Of a stretch of 64,000 nucleotides of DNA, positions 8,030-16,988 are shown piece by piece. Source of the DNA: Thalassotalea profundi (GTDB lineage Bacteria > Pseudomonadota > Gammaproteobacteria > Enterobacterales > Alteromonadaceae); NCBI RefSeq assembly GCF_014653195.1, contig NZ_BNAH01000016.1, positions 24,556-88,555 on the forward strand. Reading direction: 5' to 3'. A program made the translations under genes and the position numbers. Within the stretch, counting starts at the first letter, position 1; the number at the start of each line of letters is the position of its first letter. Below the pieces are notes generated by a model. It saw only the letters and a list, made by a program, of their open reading frames with translations, did no database searches and was not told where the DNA came from.

Positions 8030-9257
8030 AACTTTGTTCCTCAAAATTTATTTGGTAACACCACATATCTCCCTTTCTTTTTAAACTCAGCATTTGACCT
8101 AAATGTTTTATTTCCATAGGCTGAAGTGCCATTCCCCAAGCATAAGTCAATGCATTCACTTTGGAGAACATATCAACAAACACCAGTCTATTTACTATCG
8201 CAATAGCATTGTCTGCTTGATTATTAGCGAAGGTCATCTCAATACCTGAAACATTTCCATCTTCAGATGAGACTAAATTAATAACACCATAAGGTGTTTC
8301 TGTATTTAAATAAGTAGGCTCTGACAACCAAGACGCTGCACGATCTTCAATTAAAAACTTTCGTTCAACTCCTTTAGCTTTAAGTAAATCCGTCAAATAT
8401 TGACTTTCACTCGATAAAGACACTAACTTTGGATGAGCAAGAGCGCGAGCGCATTCACCTAATATCCAAGCGCAAACGCTATAGTGATATCGCGCTTTTT
8501 GATCGTTATTCTCTACTTTATTTTGATATAAACCAAGATTGTAATTTATGTCGATATCATAAGGATTTAACTTATATGAAGCCTTCCATAACTTTCCACC
8601 TATAACGCGTTCTGTTTCAAAATCACTTCCTAAAAGGCCGTTATAATGCAAAGTCCCTAAATTAATATAAGCTAGTGCGATTATCTCTTTTTTAGTTACA
8701 TCAACTTGATCGGTTGGCTTTGTACACTGCCTGTAGATCTCAGCAGCATTTTGATAGGATTTTCGTCTTTCGTAAAATACACCGAAGTTAACACAAGCTG
8801 AAATGTCATCAAACTTTAACGCTTCCTTATACCAGGCTATCGCTTGATTCGGCTCATCCAATTCAGCTGTACTTGCCAATAAATTATAGATATAACCGAG
8901 TTCATACTGCTGAAAGCTAGATGAATAGTTAAGTGCATGCTTTAACACTTTTTGACCAAGCGTCCTATAACCTTCAACAACTAACCAACTACCTAGATTC
9001 AAAAATTGCTCTGAAACTTCAAGTTTTTTGAAAGGTAAAATTGATATTTCGCCATGATTATTTTCAATAAGTGCTTCAATTTTAAGTCGCTCACTATTAG
9101 TTAAAAAGCCATAAGACGTTTCATTAAGTGAAGCACTTGTCACACTTGTTGAAAACATACATAAAAATACATTCCATACTATTACTTTTAATTTATATGA
9201 TTGTATTTTGACGTTGAAGAAAGGTAATACCTTCAATCCCATATTTAAAAAAATCAT
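8013..9257 (-). CDS. Secreted TPR/Sel1-like repeat protein of unknown function
   Basis: A 414-residue protein with a hydrophobic N-terminal segment (KVIVWNVFLCMFSTSVTSA) likely to be a signal peptide. Residues about 85-250 hold helical repeats of the TPR/Sel1 kind, for example LDEPNQAIAWYKEALKFDD and ALAYINLGTLHYNG. The C-terminal part (about 290-414) matches no domain I know. No clear SD is seen before the ATG at 9257 or the in-frame ATG at 9242, so the start is uncertain. It is followed by an overlapping small membrane protein gene, suggesting a two-protein unit. Confidence 0.6.
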   Translation of the reverse strand: MIFLNMGLKVLPFFNVKIQSYKLKVIVWNVFLCMFSTSVTSASLNETSYGFLTNSERLKIEALIENNHGEISILPFKKLEVSEQFLNLGSWLVVEGYRTLGQKVLKHALNYSSSFQQYELGYIYNLLASTAELDEPNQAIAWYKEALKFDDISACVNFGVFYERRKSYQNAAEIYRQCTKPTDQVDVTKKEIIALAYINLGTLHYNGLLGSDFETERVIGGKLWKASYKLNPYDIDINYNLGLYQNKVENNDQKARYHYSVCAWILGECARALAHPKLVSLSSESQYLTDLLKAKGVERKFLIEDRAASWLSEPTYLNTETPYGVINLVSSEDGNVSGIEMTFANNQADNAIAIVNRLVFVDMFSKVNALTYAWGMALQPMEIKHLGQMLSLKRKGDMWCYQINFEEQSYAKSS

Positions 9258-9400
9258 TGATAATTTTGCACTTAAACGCTAAACCAATATCCGACATTTA
9301 AGCATCACTTAAAAGTTAACGCAACTAACTGAAATATTGATAGTTATAGTATAGAAGTGAGAAAGGTGAAATAAAATTTTAAAGCTGTCAACGTTGAGTT

Positions 9401-9432
9401 AAAAAACAAAAAACCTGCCGAAGCAGGTTTTT
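9401..9432 (-). terminator. Rho-independent terminator of groESL
   Basis: On the minus strand, AAAACCTGC-TTCG-GCAGGTTTT is followed by a T-rich tail (TTGTTTTTT). It lies about 140 bases after groEL and is the first good terminator for the operon. Confidence 0.8.
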
Positions 9433-9497
9433 ATAAAAATAAAGCGTTAAGTAGCTAATGCTATTTATGCGCCGAATAAATCATGTTAGAACAAGGC

Positions 9498-9540
9498 ACT
9501 TCACAACGACGTTTAGTGTTTCTTAAACGAGTTGTGAAGT
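9498..9540 (-). other. Long hairpin in the groEL 3' untranslated region
   Basis: ACTTCACAAC (9498-9507) and GTTGTGAAGT (9531-9540) are perfect complements. Inside them, CGTTT and AAACG can extend the stem past a small bulge. It lies between the groEL stop and the terminator. There is no T-tract, so it is not itself a terminator; it may stabilise or process the groESL transcript. The stretch 9258-9573 holds no gene that I can see. Confidence 0.45.
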
Positions 9541-9573
9541 AACGAAGTTATCACTGATTTAGACAAGCATAAA

Positions 9574-11229
9574 TTACATCATACCACCCATGCCGCCCAT
9601 TCCACCCATACCGCCCATATCAGGCATAGCTGGTGCGCCAGCATCTTTAACCGGTGCATCTGTGATCATAGCTTCTGTAGTTAACATTAAGCCGGCAACT
9701 GATGCAGCAAATTGTAATGCTGAACGCGTCACTTTAGTTGGATCAAGAATCCCCATTTCAAGCATATCGCCGTAAGTTGAGTTACCTGCGTTGTAACCAT
9801 AGTTACCTGTGCCGCCAGTTCTTACTTGGTTTAATACCACTGAAGCTTCATCACCAGAGTTAGTTGCAATTTGACGTAAAGGTGCCGACATTGCACGAAT
9901 AGCAACCTTAATACCGTGCGTTTGGTCTTCGTTTGTGCCTTCTAAGTCTTTAATTGCATCAGCCGCTCTTACTAGGGCAACACCACCGCCAGCAACTACG
10001 CCTTCTTCAACTGCTGCGCGTGTAGCATGTAATGCATCTTCAACACGTGCTTTTTTCTCTTTCATTTCAACTTCTGTTGCTGCGCCTATCTTAATTACCG
10101 CAACACCGCCAGCTAATTTAGCTAAACGCTCTTGAAGTTTTTCTTTATCGTAGTCTGAAGATGACTCTTCAATTTGACCACGAATTTGAGCAACACGTGA
10201 TTGAATATCGGATTCTTCACCAACACCATCGATAATAGTTGTGTTATCTTTTGAAATTACAACACGTTTAGCTTGACCTAAGTCTTCTAATGTTGCTTTT
10301 TCAAGTTCCATACCAATTTCTTCAGAAATTACCGTAGCTGCTGTTAAAGTTGCAATATCTTGTAACATCGCTTTACGACGATCACCAAAACCAGGTGCTT
10401 TTACAGCCGCAACTTTAACAATACCGCGCATATTGTTAACAACTAATGTTGCTAATGCTTCACCTTCAACATCTTCAGCAATAATTAATAACGGTTTACC
10501 CGCTTTTGCAACGCCTTCTAGTGTAGAAAGAAGTTCACGAATATTTGATATTTTCTTATCAACAAGAAGGATGAACGGGTTTTCTAATTCAACTGCGCCA
10601 CTTTCTTGGTTATTGATAAAATAAGGAGATAAATAACCACGGTCAAACTGCATACCTTCAACAACATCAAGCTCATCAGTTAATGCTTGACCTTCTTCAA
10701 CAGTGATAACACCTTCAGTACCTACTTTATCCATTGCAGTTGCAATAATTTTACCTACAGTCTCATCTGAGTTAGCTGAAATAGTACCGACTTGCTCAAT
10801 AGCTTTGTTATCTGTGCATTGTTGAGATGAAGCTTTAAGTGCTTCAACAGCCGCGATAACGGCTTTGTCGATACCACGTTTTAAGTCCATTGGGTTCATA
10901 CCCGCTGCTATTGACTTTAAGCCTTCGTTAACAATAGCTTGTGCTAAAACAGTTGCAGTAGTTGTACCGTCACCTGCTTCATCATTTGCTTTTGACGCTA
11001 CTTCTTTAACCATTTGAGCGCCCATGTTTTCGAACTTATCTTCTAATTCAATTTCTTTAGCTACTGACACACCGTCTTTCGTGATTGATGGTCCACCAAA
11101 TGACTTGTCTAATACAACATTACGACCTTTTGGCCCTAATGTTACTTTTACTGCGTCTGCAAGTACATTAACGCCTTTAAGCATTTTTACACGTGCGTCG
11201 TTACCAAATAATATATCTTTTGCTGCCAT
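9574..11229 (-). CDS. groL: Chaperonin GroEL (Hsp60)
   Basis: A 551-residue chaperonin of full length. It contains the ATP-binding LGPKGRNVVLDKSFG, DGTTTATVLAQ and the closing GGM repeats (MGGMGGMGGMGGMM). With GroES it folds cytoplasmic proteins in an ATP-driven chamber. It lies 66 bases after groES in the same operon and is expressed from the heat-shock promoter before groES. Long reading frames on the other strand are shadows of its codon bias. Confidence 0.98.
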   Translation of the reverse strand: MAAKDILFGNDARVKMLKGVNVLADAVKVTLGPKGRNVVLDKSFGGPSITKDGVSVAKEIELEDKFENMGAQMVKEVASKANDEAGDGTTTATVLAQAIVNEGLKSIAAGMNPMDLKRGIDKAVIAAVEALKASSQQCTDNKAIEQVGTISANSDETVGKIIATAMDKVGTEGVITVEEGQALTDELDVVEGMQFDRGYLSPYFINNQESGAVELENPFILLVDKKISNIRELLSTLEGVAKAGKPLLIIAEDVEGEALATLVVNNMRGIVKVAAVKAPGFGDRRKAMLQDIATLTAATVISEEIGMELEKATLEDLGQAKRVVISKDNTTIIDGVGEESDIQSRVAQIRGQIEESSSDYDKEKLQERLAKLAGGVAVIKIGAATEVEMKEKKARVEDALHATRAAVEEGVVAGGGVALVRAADAIKDLEGTNEDQTHGIKVAIRAMSAPLRQIATNSGDEASVVLNQVRTGGTGNYGYNAGNSTYGDMLEMGILDPTKVTRSALQFAASVAGLMLTTEAMITDAPVKDAGAPAMPDMGGMGGMGGMGGMM

Positions 11230-11295
11230 TTTCTTAAGTTCCTATAATCTGTTTACTACATTAGTTATCAACCAATGCTTATTAAATATTTGAAT

Positions 11296-11586
11296 TTATT
11301 CAACAATAGCTAAAATATCGCTTTCAGATAAAATTAATACGTCTTCACCATCAATTTTTTCTGTTTTAACGCCATAACCTTCATTAAAGATTACTTGATC
11401 GCCAATTTTAACGTCTAATGCTCTAACATCACCGTTTTCTAAAATACGGCCCTTGCCAACAGCTATCACTTCACCGCGAGTTGATTTCTCAGCAGCACTG
11501 CCAGTTAAGACGATGCCACCAGCAGATTTCGACTCTACTTCTTTACGTTTAACAATTACGCGATCGTGTAATGGACGAATGCTCAT
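11296..11586 (-). CDS. groS: Co-chaperonin GroES (Hsp10)
   Basis: A 96-residue protein of the usual length. It starts MSIRPLHDRVIVKR and has the mobile loop SKSAGGIVLTGSA (residues about 20-32) that docks on GroEL, and the EGYGVKTEKIDGED part of the dome base. SD CAGGAGA lies 8 bases before the ATG. It is the first gene of groESL. Confidence 0.98.
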   Translation of the reverse strand: MSIRPLHDRVIVKRKEVESKSAGGIVLTGSAAEKSTRGEVIAVGKGRILENGDVRALDVKIGDQVIFNEGYGVKTEKIDGEDVLILSESDILAIVE

Positions 11587-11637
11587 TTACTTTCTCCTGA
11601 GACTATAATTAATAGGGGTTAAATTTCTATGTTTCAA

Positions 11638-11665
11638 AGATGGGGATTGTTTAAAACTTCACAAG
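11638..11665 (-). promoter_or_regulatory. Sigma32-type heat-shock promoter of groESL
   Basis: On the minus strand, CTTGTG (11665-11660) and CCCCATCT (11645-11638) are 14 bases apart. The sigma32 consensus is CTTGAA, 13-15 bases, CCCCATNT. It lies about 50 bases before the groES ATG, as in other gammaproteobacteria. Confidence 0.75.
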
Positions 11666-11682
11666 TCCTTTTCTAATTTTTT

Positions 11683-12159
11683 TTACTCTTTTCTTTCATA
11701 TTCACCATCAATTGTTTTCCCTTGATGGTGGTTAATATGCTGTTCTTCTGTGGGATCTACAAATGATGAATGATGATAGTCAGCAGTACTAGCAGCTACG
11801 CTATTTATCACCATATGTTTTTGCACTTTTTTGACGATACCTTGGCGAATAGGCGGTAATAACAGTAGCAAACCGACAATATCAGTAACAAAACCTGGAG
11901 TGACTAATACAACACCAGCGACAAGTAGCAATAAGCCTTCAACAATTTCATCCGATGGCATTTCTCCTTGCGCCATTTTATTTTGTACCGATTGTAATGT
12001 TGCTAGGCCTTGCTGCTTTACATATTTGGCACCCAACCATGCGGTAATAATTACAATAGCAATGGTTGGCCATAAACCAAACCATGCCCCCACTTGCATT
12101 AAGACTGATATTTCAATAATAGGAATAAGTATAAATAAGAGAAATAACACTCTAAACAT
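11683..12159 (-). CDS. fxsA: FxsA-family membrane protein
   Basis: A 158-residue inner-membrane protein with the FxsA (PF04186) layout: MFRVLFLLFILIPIIEISVL at the N-terminus, a second helix with TIAIVIITAWLGAKYVKQQG, a cytoplasmic helix, and the VAGVVLVTPGFVTDIVG hairpin typical of the family. In E. coli, FxsA multicopy suppresses exclusion of phage T7 by the F plasmid; its normal role is not known. The C-terminal 45 residues are His-rich and variable. It lies just upstream of groES on the same strand, a conserved neighbourhood, but groES has its own heat-shock promoter. Confidence 0.9.
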   Translation of the reverse strand: MFRVLFLLFILIPIIEISVLMQVGAWFGLWPTIAIVIITAWLGAKYVKQQGLATLQSVQNKMAQGEMPSDEIVEGLLLLVAGVVLVTPGFVTDIVGLLLLLPPIRQGIVKKVQKHMVINSVAASTADYHHSSFVDPTEEQHINHHQGKTIDGEYERKE

Positions 12160-12318
12160 AAATATGGCTCATCAATTTGGTATGAAATATATATGGGGGG
12201 TTATCGGTCTATTTCAAGTAAGTACTTTTATACAAGTAAAGTTTACTAATATATGTCGTTTAACGTATCCTAGGCTTATAGATTTATGGCTTAAGTAAGC
12301 GTTAAGGCATTTAAGATA

Positions 12319-12630
12319 ATGTTTCAACTTATATTGTGTACCTGTCCTGACGAACAAACAGCAAAGAAAATTGCTACTTGTTTAGTTGAAGAAAAGCTCG
12401 CCGCATGTGTAACGATGTTACCTAATGTAACATCTGTCTATCGTTGGCAAGATGGTATTGAATGTGAAAATGAAGTACAAATGATAATAAAAACGAATAA
12501 AGACAAATTTAATTTATTAGCCGAACGTATTAATTCTTTGCATCCATATGACATTCCTGAAATTGTTGCGGTGAATATACACCAAGGCAATTTGCAGTAT
12601 TTAAATTGGATAAACGAGTCATTAAAATAA
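12319..12630 (+). CDS. cutA: Divalent cation tolerance protein CutA
   Basis: A 103-residue cytoplasmic trimeric protein of the CutA1 family. Motifs include CPDEQTAKKIA, EEKLAACVTMLPNVTSVYRW and HPYDIPEIVAV. In E. coli it is linked to copper tolerance and stands before dsbD, exactly as here; dsbD starts 5 bases after its stop. The molecular role of CutA is still debated. Confidence 0.93.
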   Translation: MFQLILCTCPDEQTAKKIATCLVEEKLAACVTMLPNVTSVYRWQDGIECENEVQMIIKTNKDKFNLLAERINSLHPYDIPEIVAVNIHQGNLQYLNWINESLK

Positions 12631-12635
12631 ACCCT

Positions 12636-14489
12636 ATGAAAAATATATTTTTACTGTGTATTAGTCTGCTAATTAGCAGTTATCTCCCTTTACAGGTTAA
12701 CGCCCAGCAATCAATTTTCGATACTTCATCAAGTGCCTTATTTTCAAATGAAGATGAATTTCTAAAATCAGAACAAGCCTTTCAGTTTAGTTTTTATCAA
12801 GCGGGTAATAAACTCAACGTCAGTTTTGCAATCACTGATGGTTATTACCTTTATAAAGAAAAATTTAAATTTACAGCTGAAAATAGTGAGTTTGAGCCTC
12901 CCGTATTACCTCAAGGGATAGAGCACGAAGATGAATTTTTCGGTGTGCAAGATATATATACTCAAGATATTGCTTTTGTTATTGATCTAACCCATGTAGG
13001 TGATGCCGGAAGCATTTCAATGAGATATCAAGGTTGTGCATTTAAAGGTCTTTGTTACCCTCCTGAAATACAAAAAATAGACTTAACAGCATTAACAAGT
13101 GAAGGCACAAATACAGATATTCTAAGCGCATTAAACGCAAACGCCGATGCTGAAACTCATATTAACGATACAAATACACGAGAAAACTCAAATACACTTA
13201 GCGACTCCTCGGGTAGTGAGCAATATCAACTTGCCAATATGCTGCAAGGCGATAACTTAACTTTAACATTAATTGCCTTTTTTATTGGGGGATTATTATT
13301 AGCTTTTACACCTTGTGTATTTCCAATGTACCCCATTTTAACAGGAATAATTGTTGGACAAGGCGATCAGCTTTCAAATAAAAAAGCCTTTAAATTATCC
13401 TTTATTTATGTGCAGGGTATGGCTATTACATATACGGCACTGGGTATTGTTGTTGCTTTAGCTGGCGCGCAATTTCAAGCGATGTTTCAACACCCTGCAG
13501 TATTAATTACATTGAGTATTGTCTTTGTTTTATTAGCTCTGTCCATGTTTGGAGCATACAATCTTGCGCTACCTAGTAGTTGGCAAAATAAACTAAACAA
13601 CCTCAGCAATAAACAAAAAGGTGGCTCTTCGTTTGGTGTCTTTGTAATGGGTGTAATTTCAGGGCTCGTTGCATCCCCCTGTACTACTGCGCCATTAACG
13701 GGGGCATTACTTTATATTTCTCAGTCGGGTGATGTTGTTTTAGGTGCGTCGGCACTCTACGCATTAAGTTTAGGGATGGGAATACCATTACTTATATTAG
13801 GTAGTTCTGGCGGAAAATTATTACCCAAAGCGGGTAACTGGATGACAATAATCAAAAATATTTTTGGTTTACTGTTACTATCCGTTCCCATTTTCTTACT
13901 TGAGCGATTAATTGACGAGAGTATAGTTCAGTTATTATGGGCTGCTTTACTAATTGCTTCAGGTTGCTATTTCTATTTAGCTAACCATAACACTAAAGTA
14001 AATTTTTACTTCATTCTTCGTAGTCTCGTTATTTTTGCGTTACTTTTCTATGGCGTACAAAAAGCTATTAATGTTGTTAGCCCTGCCCCTGTATCGCAAA
14101 ACATAGCAACAACTCATAATCGTTTTATTGATATAGCGAATTTAGAAGAGCTAGATACAGCAATAATGAATGCAAACTCACAAAATCAAACTGTAATGGT
14201 TGACTTGTATGCAGACTGGTGTGTTGCCTGTAAAGAGTTTGAAGAATATACATTCCCTGATCAGGCAGTCATATCTGCACTTAGCAATACGGTATTAATA
14301 CGCATTGACTTAACTGATACCGGTAGCTCTGAAAGTAAAGCACTAATGAAAAAATACGATGTATTTGGTTTACCATCTATTTTGTTTTTTGACTTACAGG
14401 GTCAAGAATTAACACGAGATAGGGTAACGGGCTTTATGCAAGCAGCCCCTTTTGCAGAGCATATAAATAGACTATTCAACGAAAAATAA
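12636..14489 (+). CDS. dsbD: Thiol:disulfide interchange protein DsbD
   Basis: A 617-residue protein starting at MKNIFLLCISLL, which reads as a signal peptide; the earlier in-frame ATG at 12606 lies inside cutA. Three DsbD modules are present: periplasmic alpha domain with CAFKGLC (about residues 133-139), a membrane beta domain of eight helices with FTPCVFP and SPCTTAP, and a C-terminal thioredoxin-like gamma domain with CVAC. All six redox Cys are present. It moves electrons from cytoplasmic thioredoxin to periplasmic DsbC, DsbG and cytochrome maturation proteins. It is co-transcribed with cutA. Confidence 0.95.
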   Translation: MKNIFLLCISLLISSYLPLQVNAQQSIFDTSSSALFSNEDEFLKSEQAFQFSFYQAGNKLNVSFAITDGYYLYKEKFKFTAENSEFEPPVLPQGIEHEDEFFGVQDIYTQDIAFVIDLTHVGDAGSISMRYQGCAFKGLCYPPEIQKIDLTALTSEGTNTDILSALNANADAETHINDTNTRENSNTLSDSSGSEQYQLANMLQGDNLTLTLIAFFIGGLLLAFTPCVFPMYPILTGIIVGQGDQLSNKKAFKLSFIYVQGMAITYTALGIVVALAGAQFQAMFQHPAVLITLSIVFVLLALSMFGAYNLALPSSWQNKLNNLSNKQKGGSSFGVFVMGVISGLVASPCTTAPLTGALLYISQSGDVVLGASALYALSLGMGIPLLILGSSGGKLLPKAGNWMTIIKNIFGLLLLSVPIFLLERLIDESIVQLLWAALLIASGCYFYLANHNTKVNFYFILRSLVIFALLFYGVQKAINVVSPAPVSQNIATTHNRFIDIANLEELDTAIMNANSQNQTVMVDLYADWCVACKEFEEYTFPDQAVISALSNTVLIRIDLTDTGSSESKALMKKYDVFGLPSILFFDLQGQELTRDRVTGFMQAAPFAEHINRLFNEK

Positions 14490-14539
14490 AAAAGTAAACA
14501 ATATAAATCAGAAGAACAACCTGAAATAAACGATTTAAC

Positions 14540-14568
14540 ACCAAGGCTAATTATAAGCCTTGGTTTTC
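14540..14568 (+). terminator. Terminator after dsbD
   Basis: ACCAAGGCT (14540-14548) and AGCCTTGGT (14556-14564) form a 9-bp stem with a 7-base loop, followed by TTTCC. The stem overlaps the stop codon of the convergent GGDEF-EAL gene. Confidence 0.6.
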
Positions 14569-16988
14569 CAGTACCCATCAACAATTTGGCTATCTAAGAA
14601 GCTAAATATCTCGCCTTCAGGCACAGGTTTAGAAAAATAATAACCTTGAATAATATCACACTGACTTTCGGTTAAGCTGCGCAATTGAGCGCTACTTTCA
14701 ACACCTTCGGCCACAACGATTAAACCTAAATTTTTTACCATCGCAATAGTGGACATAATGATTTGATAGTCTGCATGATTTTCTAACATTCCGAAGACAA
14801 AGCTTTTATCAATTTTAATGACATCAACCGGCATACGTTTCAAATAAGCTAAAGATGAATACCCCGTACCAAAATCATCAATGGCAAATGTAAAGCCTAA
14901 CTCTTTAAGATTATTCATTGTCGAAATAGCTCTTTCTATATCTGTCACTAACGTTTGCTCTGTTAATTCTAATTCAAAGCCACTTGCAGGCACCGCAAAC
15001 TCATCAAGAAGAGAAATAAGATACTTAGGTAAGTTAATATCAATAAACTGGCCTGCAGATAAATTTATTGCAATACGCACATCGGTATAGCCTTTTATTC
15101 TCAAATCTTTACTTATCTCAAAACATTGACGGATGACCCAATACCCTAATTCAACCATATGTTCAGATTTTTCTAAAATAGGAATAAAGTCATCAGGTGA
15201 AACCATGCCGCGTTCTGGATGGTGCCAACGCAATAAAGCTTCAAGCCCATAAAGTTTTTTTTCTTTTGCGGTTAACTGAGGCTGTAAGCTTAAACTAAAT
15301 TGATTTTTAGATAGTGCCTGCCTTACTTCACTTTCCAACATCACACGCTGAGCAACACGTTGATACATTTCATCATGATATACATAATATTGTGAACCGC
15401 CCGCATCTTTTGCCTCATACATCGCAATGTCTGAATGACTAATGAGCTGTTCTGGTTTAATTGTTTCATCTTCCGTAAAAGCGATACCAATACTAGTTGA
15501 AACATAAAAGATGCTACTACTAATTTTAATGGGGGCTTTGAAGCGCTCTAATATCTCTTCCGCTACAGCAATAGCATCATCAACATCATCTACGTGACCT
15601 AAAATAACAACGAACTCATCACCACCAAAGCGACATGCCACATCAATATTTCGAATACTTAAGCGTACTCTATTTGCGGCTTCAATGAGTAATTTGTCAC
15701 CTTCACCATGTCCGTGACTGTCGTTAACCTTTTTAAAGTCATCTAAATCAAGAAACAATACGGCTACTCCTCGTTGAAAACGAGCAATATTTGCCACTAC
15801 TTTTCTTAATTGGTAATTCAACATATTGCGATTAGGCAGACCAGTAAGAATGTCGTACATTGCAATATTTTCAAGCTCTTTAGTTTTTTGCTCGACTTCT
15901 AAATTTAACTGCTCTAATTCATAACTTAATTCTGTAGCTGCACTTGTTACCACATCAAGTTCATCAGCAAAAAAACGCTGGGGTTTAAGTTTAATTCCTC
16001 TAAATTGTTCAAATTCTTTTAGAGCAAGTAGAGGTAAGGCACTCGACAGCGTTAATATTCGGTTGGTAAATGGACTAGCGACAAAGTAAACTAAAAATGC
16101 CAAAGTAAGGAAAATAAGCAACGCAGATAATAAAAACTGAAAACGATAATCGGTATAACCTTTTTTTAATTGCGTTACATCATCAATTAACGCAATAAAA
16201 AATTGCTTTTCTCCACCGGCATATAATGGCATTAAATTTACCAAATAGCTTTGTTGGTTACTTTCGAGTTGAGCGCCTTCACGTATTACCGTTGTAACAG
16301 GCGTGTTACTTTGTTTATGATTAATAAATAGAGATTGCAATAACAACGTATTAGAAGCGTTAACTTTCTCCACTTCGTTTAAAACCGCATTGAAATTATT
16401 TGGGAAATTAACAATAGCAACTTCACTTTTAATCGCATGGTTAATTGCATAAGTAATATCGACAAGCGACACTGTCATTGCCAAGTAAGCTACCTCCCCA
16501 TCATAATTCAAAATAGGAAAAACAATCACTTGCTCGCAAACTTGTTCACAATAAATTTGATATAACGGTTGTTCTTGTGCCATCGCTCGAGTGATATAGC
16601 CAGCGACATATTCAGGTAATTGTTTGCTTTTAAAAAGCACACTGTTTTGCGACGTCATTAACCAAGCATTTGTAACATTTAAGTTAAATTGCATTGCATC
16701 AAATTGTCTTGCTAGCCCTTTAGATAGTTTTGTAAAATCTCTTTCGTCCTTAATATTAACCAAGTCGACAAAAGATTCTTGCCATAATCTAAATTTCTCT
16801 CGTGAAATATCACTATGTATTTTTAGTTGCGCCAAACCTTGTTTTAACGTATCAACTTGATAATCTTTAAACTCTTGGTTTAATCGTGAAAGTGACATCA
16901 CTGAAATACCCGCACTAAGCAGCATCAACGCACTGATAACAAGAATTAATAATTTTGTTGGTACGCTAATAAATAGTTTTGTCATCAT
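14547..16988 (-). CDS. Membrane GGDEF-EAL c-di-GMP enzyme
   Basis: An 813-residue protein. TM1 (about 8-30) and TM2 (about 284-305) enclose a periplasmic sensor of about 250 residues with two Cys (YCEQVCEQ). A coiled linker follows, then a GGDEF domain and an EAL domain. The cyclase motif GGDEF is intact (about 455-459), with an RNID inhibitory I-site five residues before it. The EAL domain keeps EALLRW, ELTEQ, DDFGTGYSS, KIDKSF and AEGVE, so both activities could work. Its ATG overlaps the stop of the barrel gene (TAATG), so it is the last gene of a three-gene unit and may read a ligand bound by the first. Confidence 0.9.
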   Translation of the reverse strand: MMTKLFISVPTKLLILVISALMLLSAGISVMSLSRLNQEFKDYQVDTLKQGLAQLKIHSDISREKFRLWQESFVDLVNIKDERDFTKLSKGLARQFDAMQFNLNVTNAWLMTSQNSVLFKSKQLPEYVAGYITRAMAQEQPLYQIYCEQVCEQVIVFPILNYDGEVAYLAMTVSLVDITYAINHAIKSEVAIVNFPNNFNAVLNEVEKVNASNTLLLQSLFINHKQSNTPVTTVIREGAQLESNQQSYLVNLMPLYAGGEKQFFIALIDDVTQLKKGYTDYRFQFLLSALLIFLTLAFLVYFVASPFTNRILTLSSALPLLALKEFEQFRGIKLKPQRFFADELDVVTSAATELSYELEQLNLEVEQKTKELENIAMYDILTGLPNRNMLNYQLRKVVANIARFQRGVAVLFLDLDDFKKVNDSHGHGEGDKLLIEAANRVRLSIRNIDVACRFGGDEFVVILGHVDDVDDAIAVAEEILERFKAPIKISSSIFYVSTSIGIAFTEDETIKPEQLISHSDIAMYEAKDAGGSQYYVYHDEMYQRVAQRVMLESEVRQALSKNQFSLSLQPQLTAKEKKLYGLEALLRWHHPERGMVSPDDFIPILEKSEHMVELGYWVIRQCFEISKDLRIKGYTDVRIAINLSAGQFIDINLPKYLISLLDEFAVPASGFELELTEQTLVTDIERAISTMNNLKELGFTFAIDDFGTGYSSLAYLKRMPVDVIKIDKSFVFGMLENHADYQIIMSTIAMVKNLGLIVVAEGVESSAQLRSLTESQCDIIQGYYFSKPVPEGEIFSFLDSQIVDGYWKTKAYN

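Noticed and set aside
9590..11293. Several long plus-strand reading frames opposite groEL
   Set aside because: They mirror the codon bias of groEL, have no ribosome sites and give Ala/Ser/Thr-rich nonsense.
11831..12298. 155-codon plus-strand frame opposite fxsA
   Set aside because: It lies mostly antisense to a clear fxsA gene and shows no domain or ribosome site.
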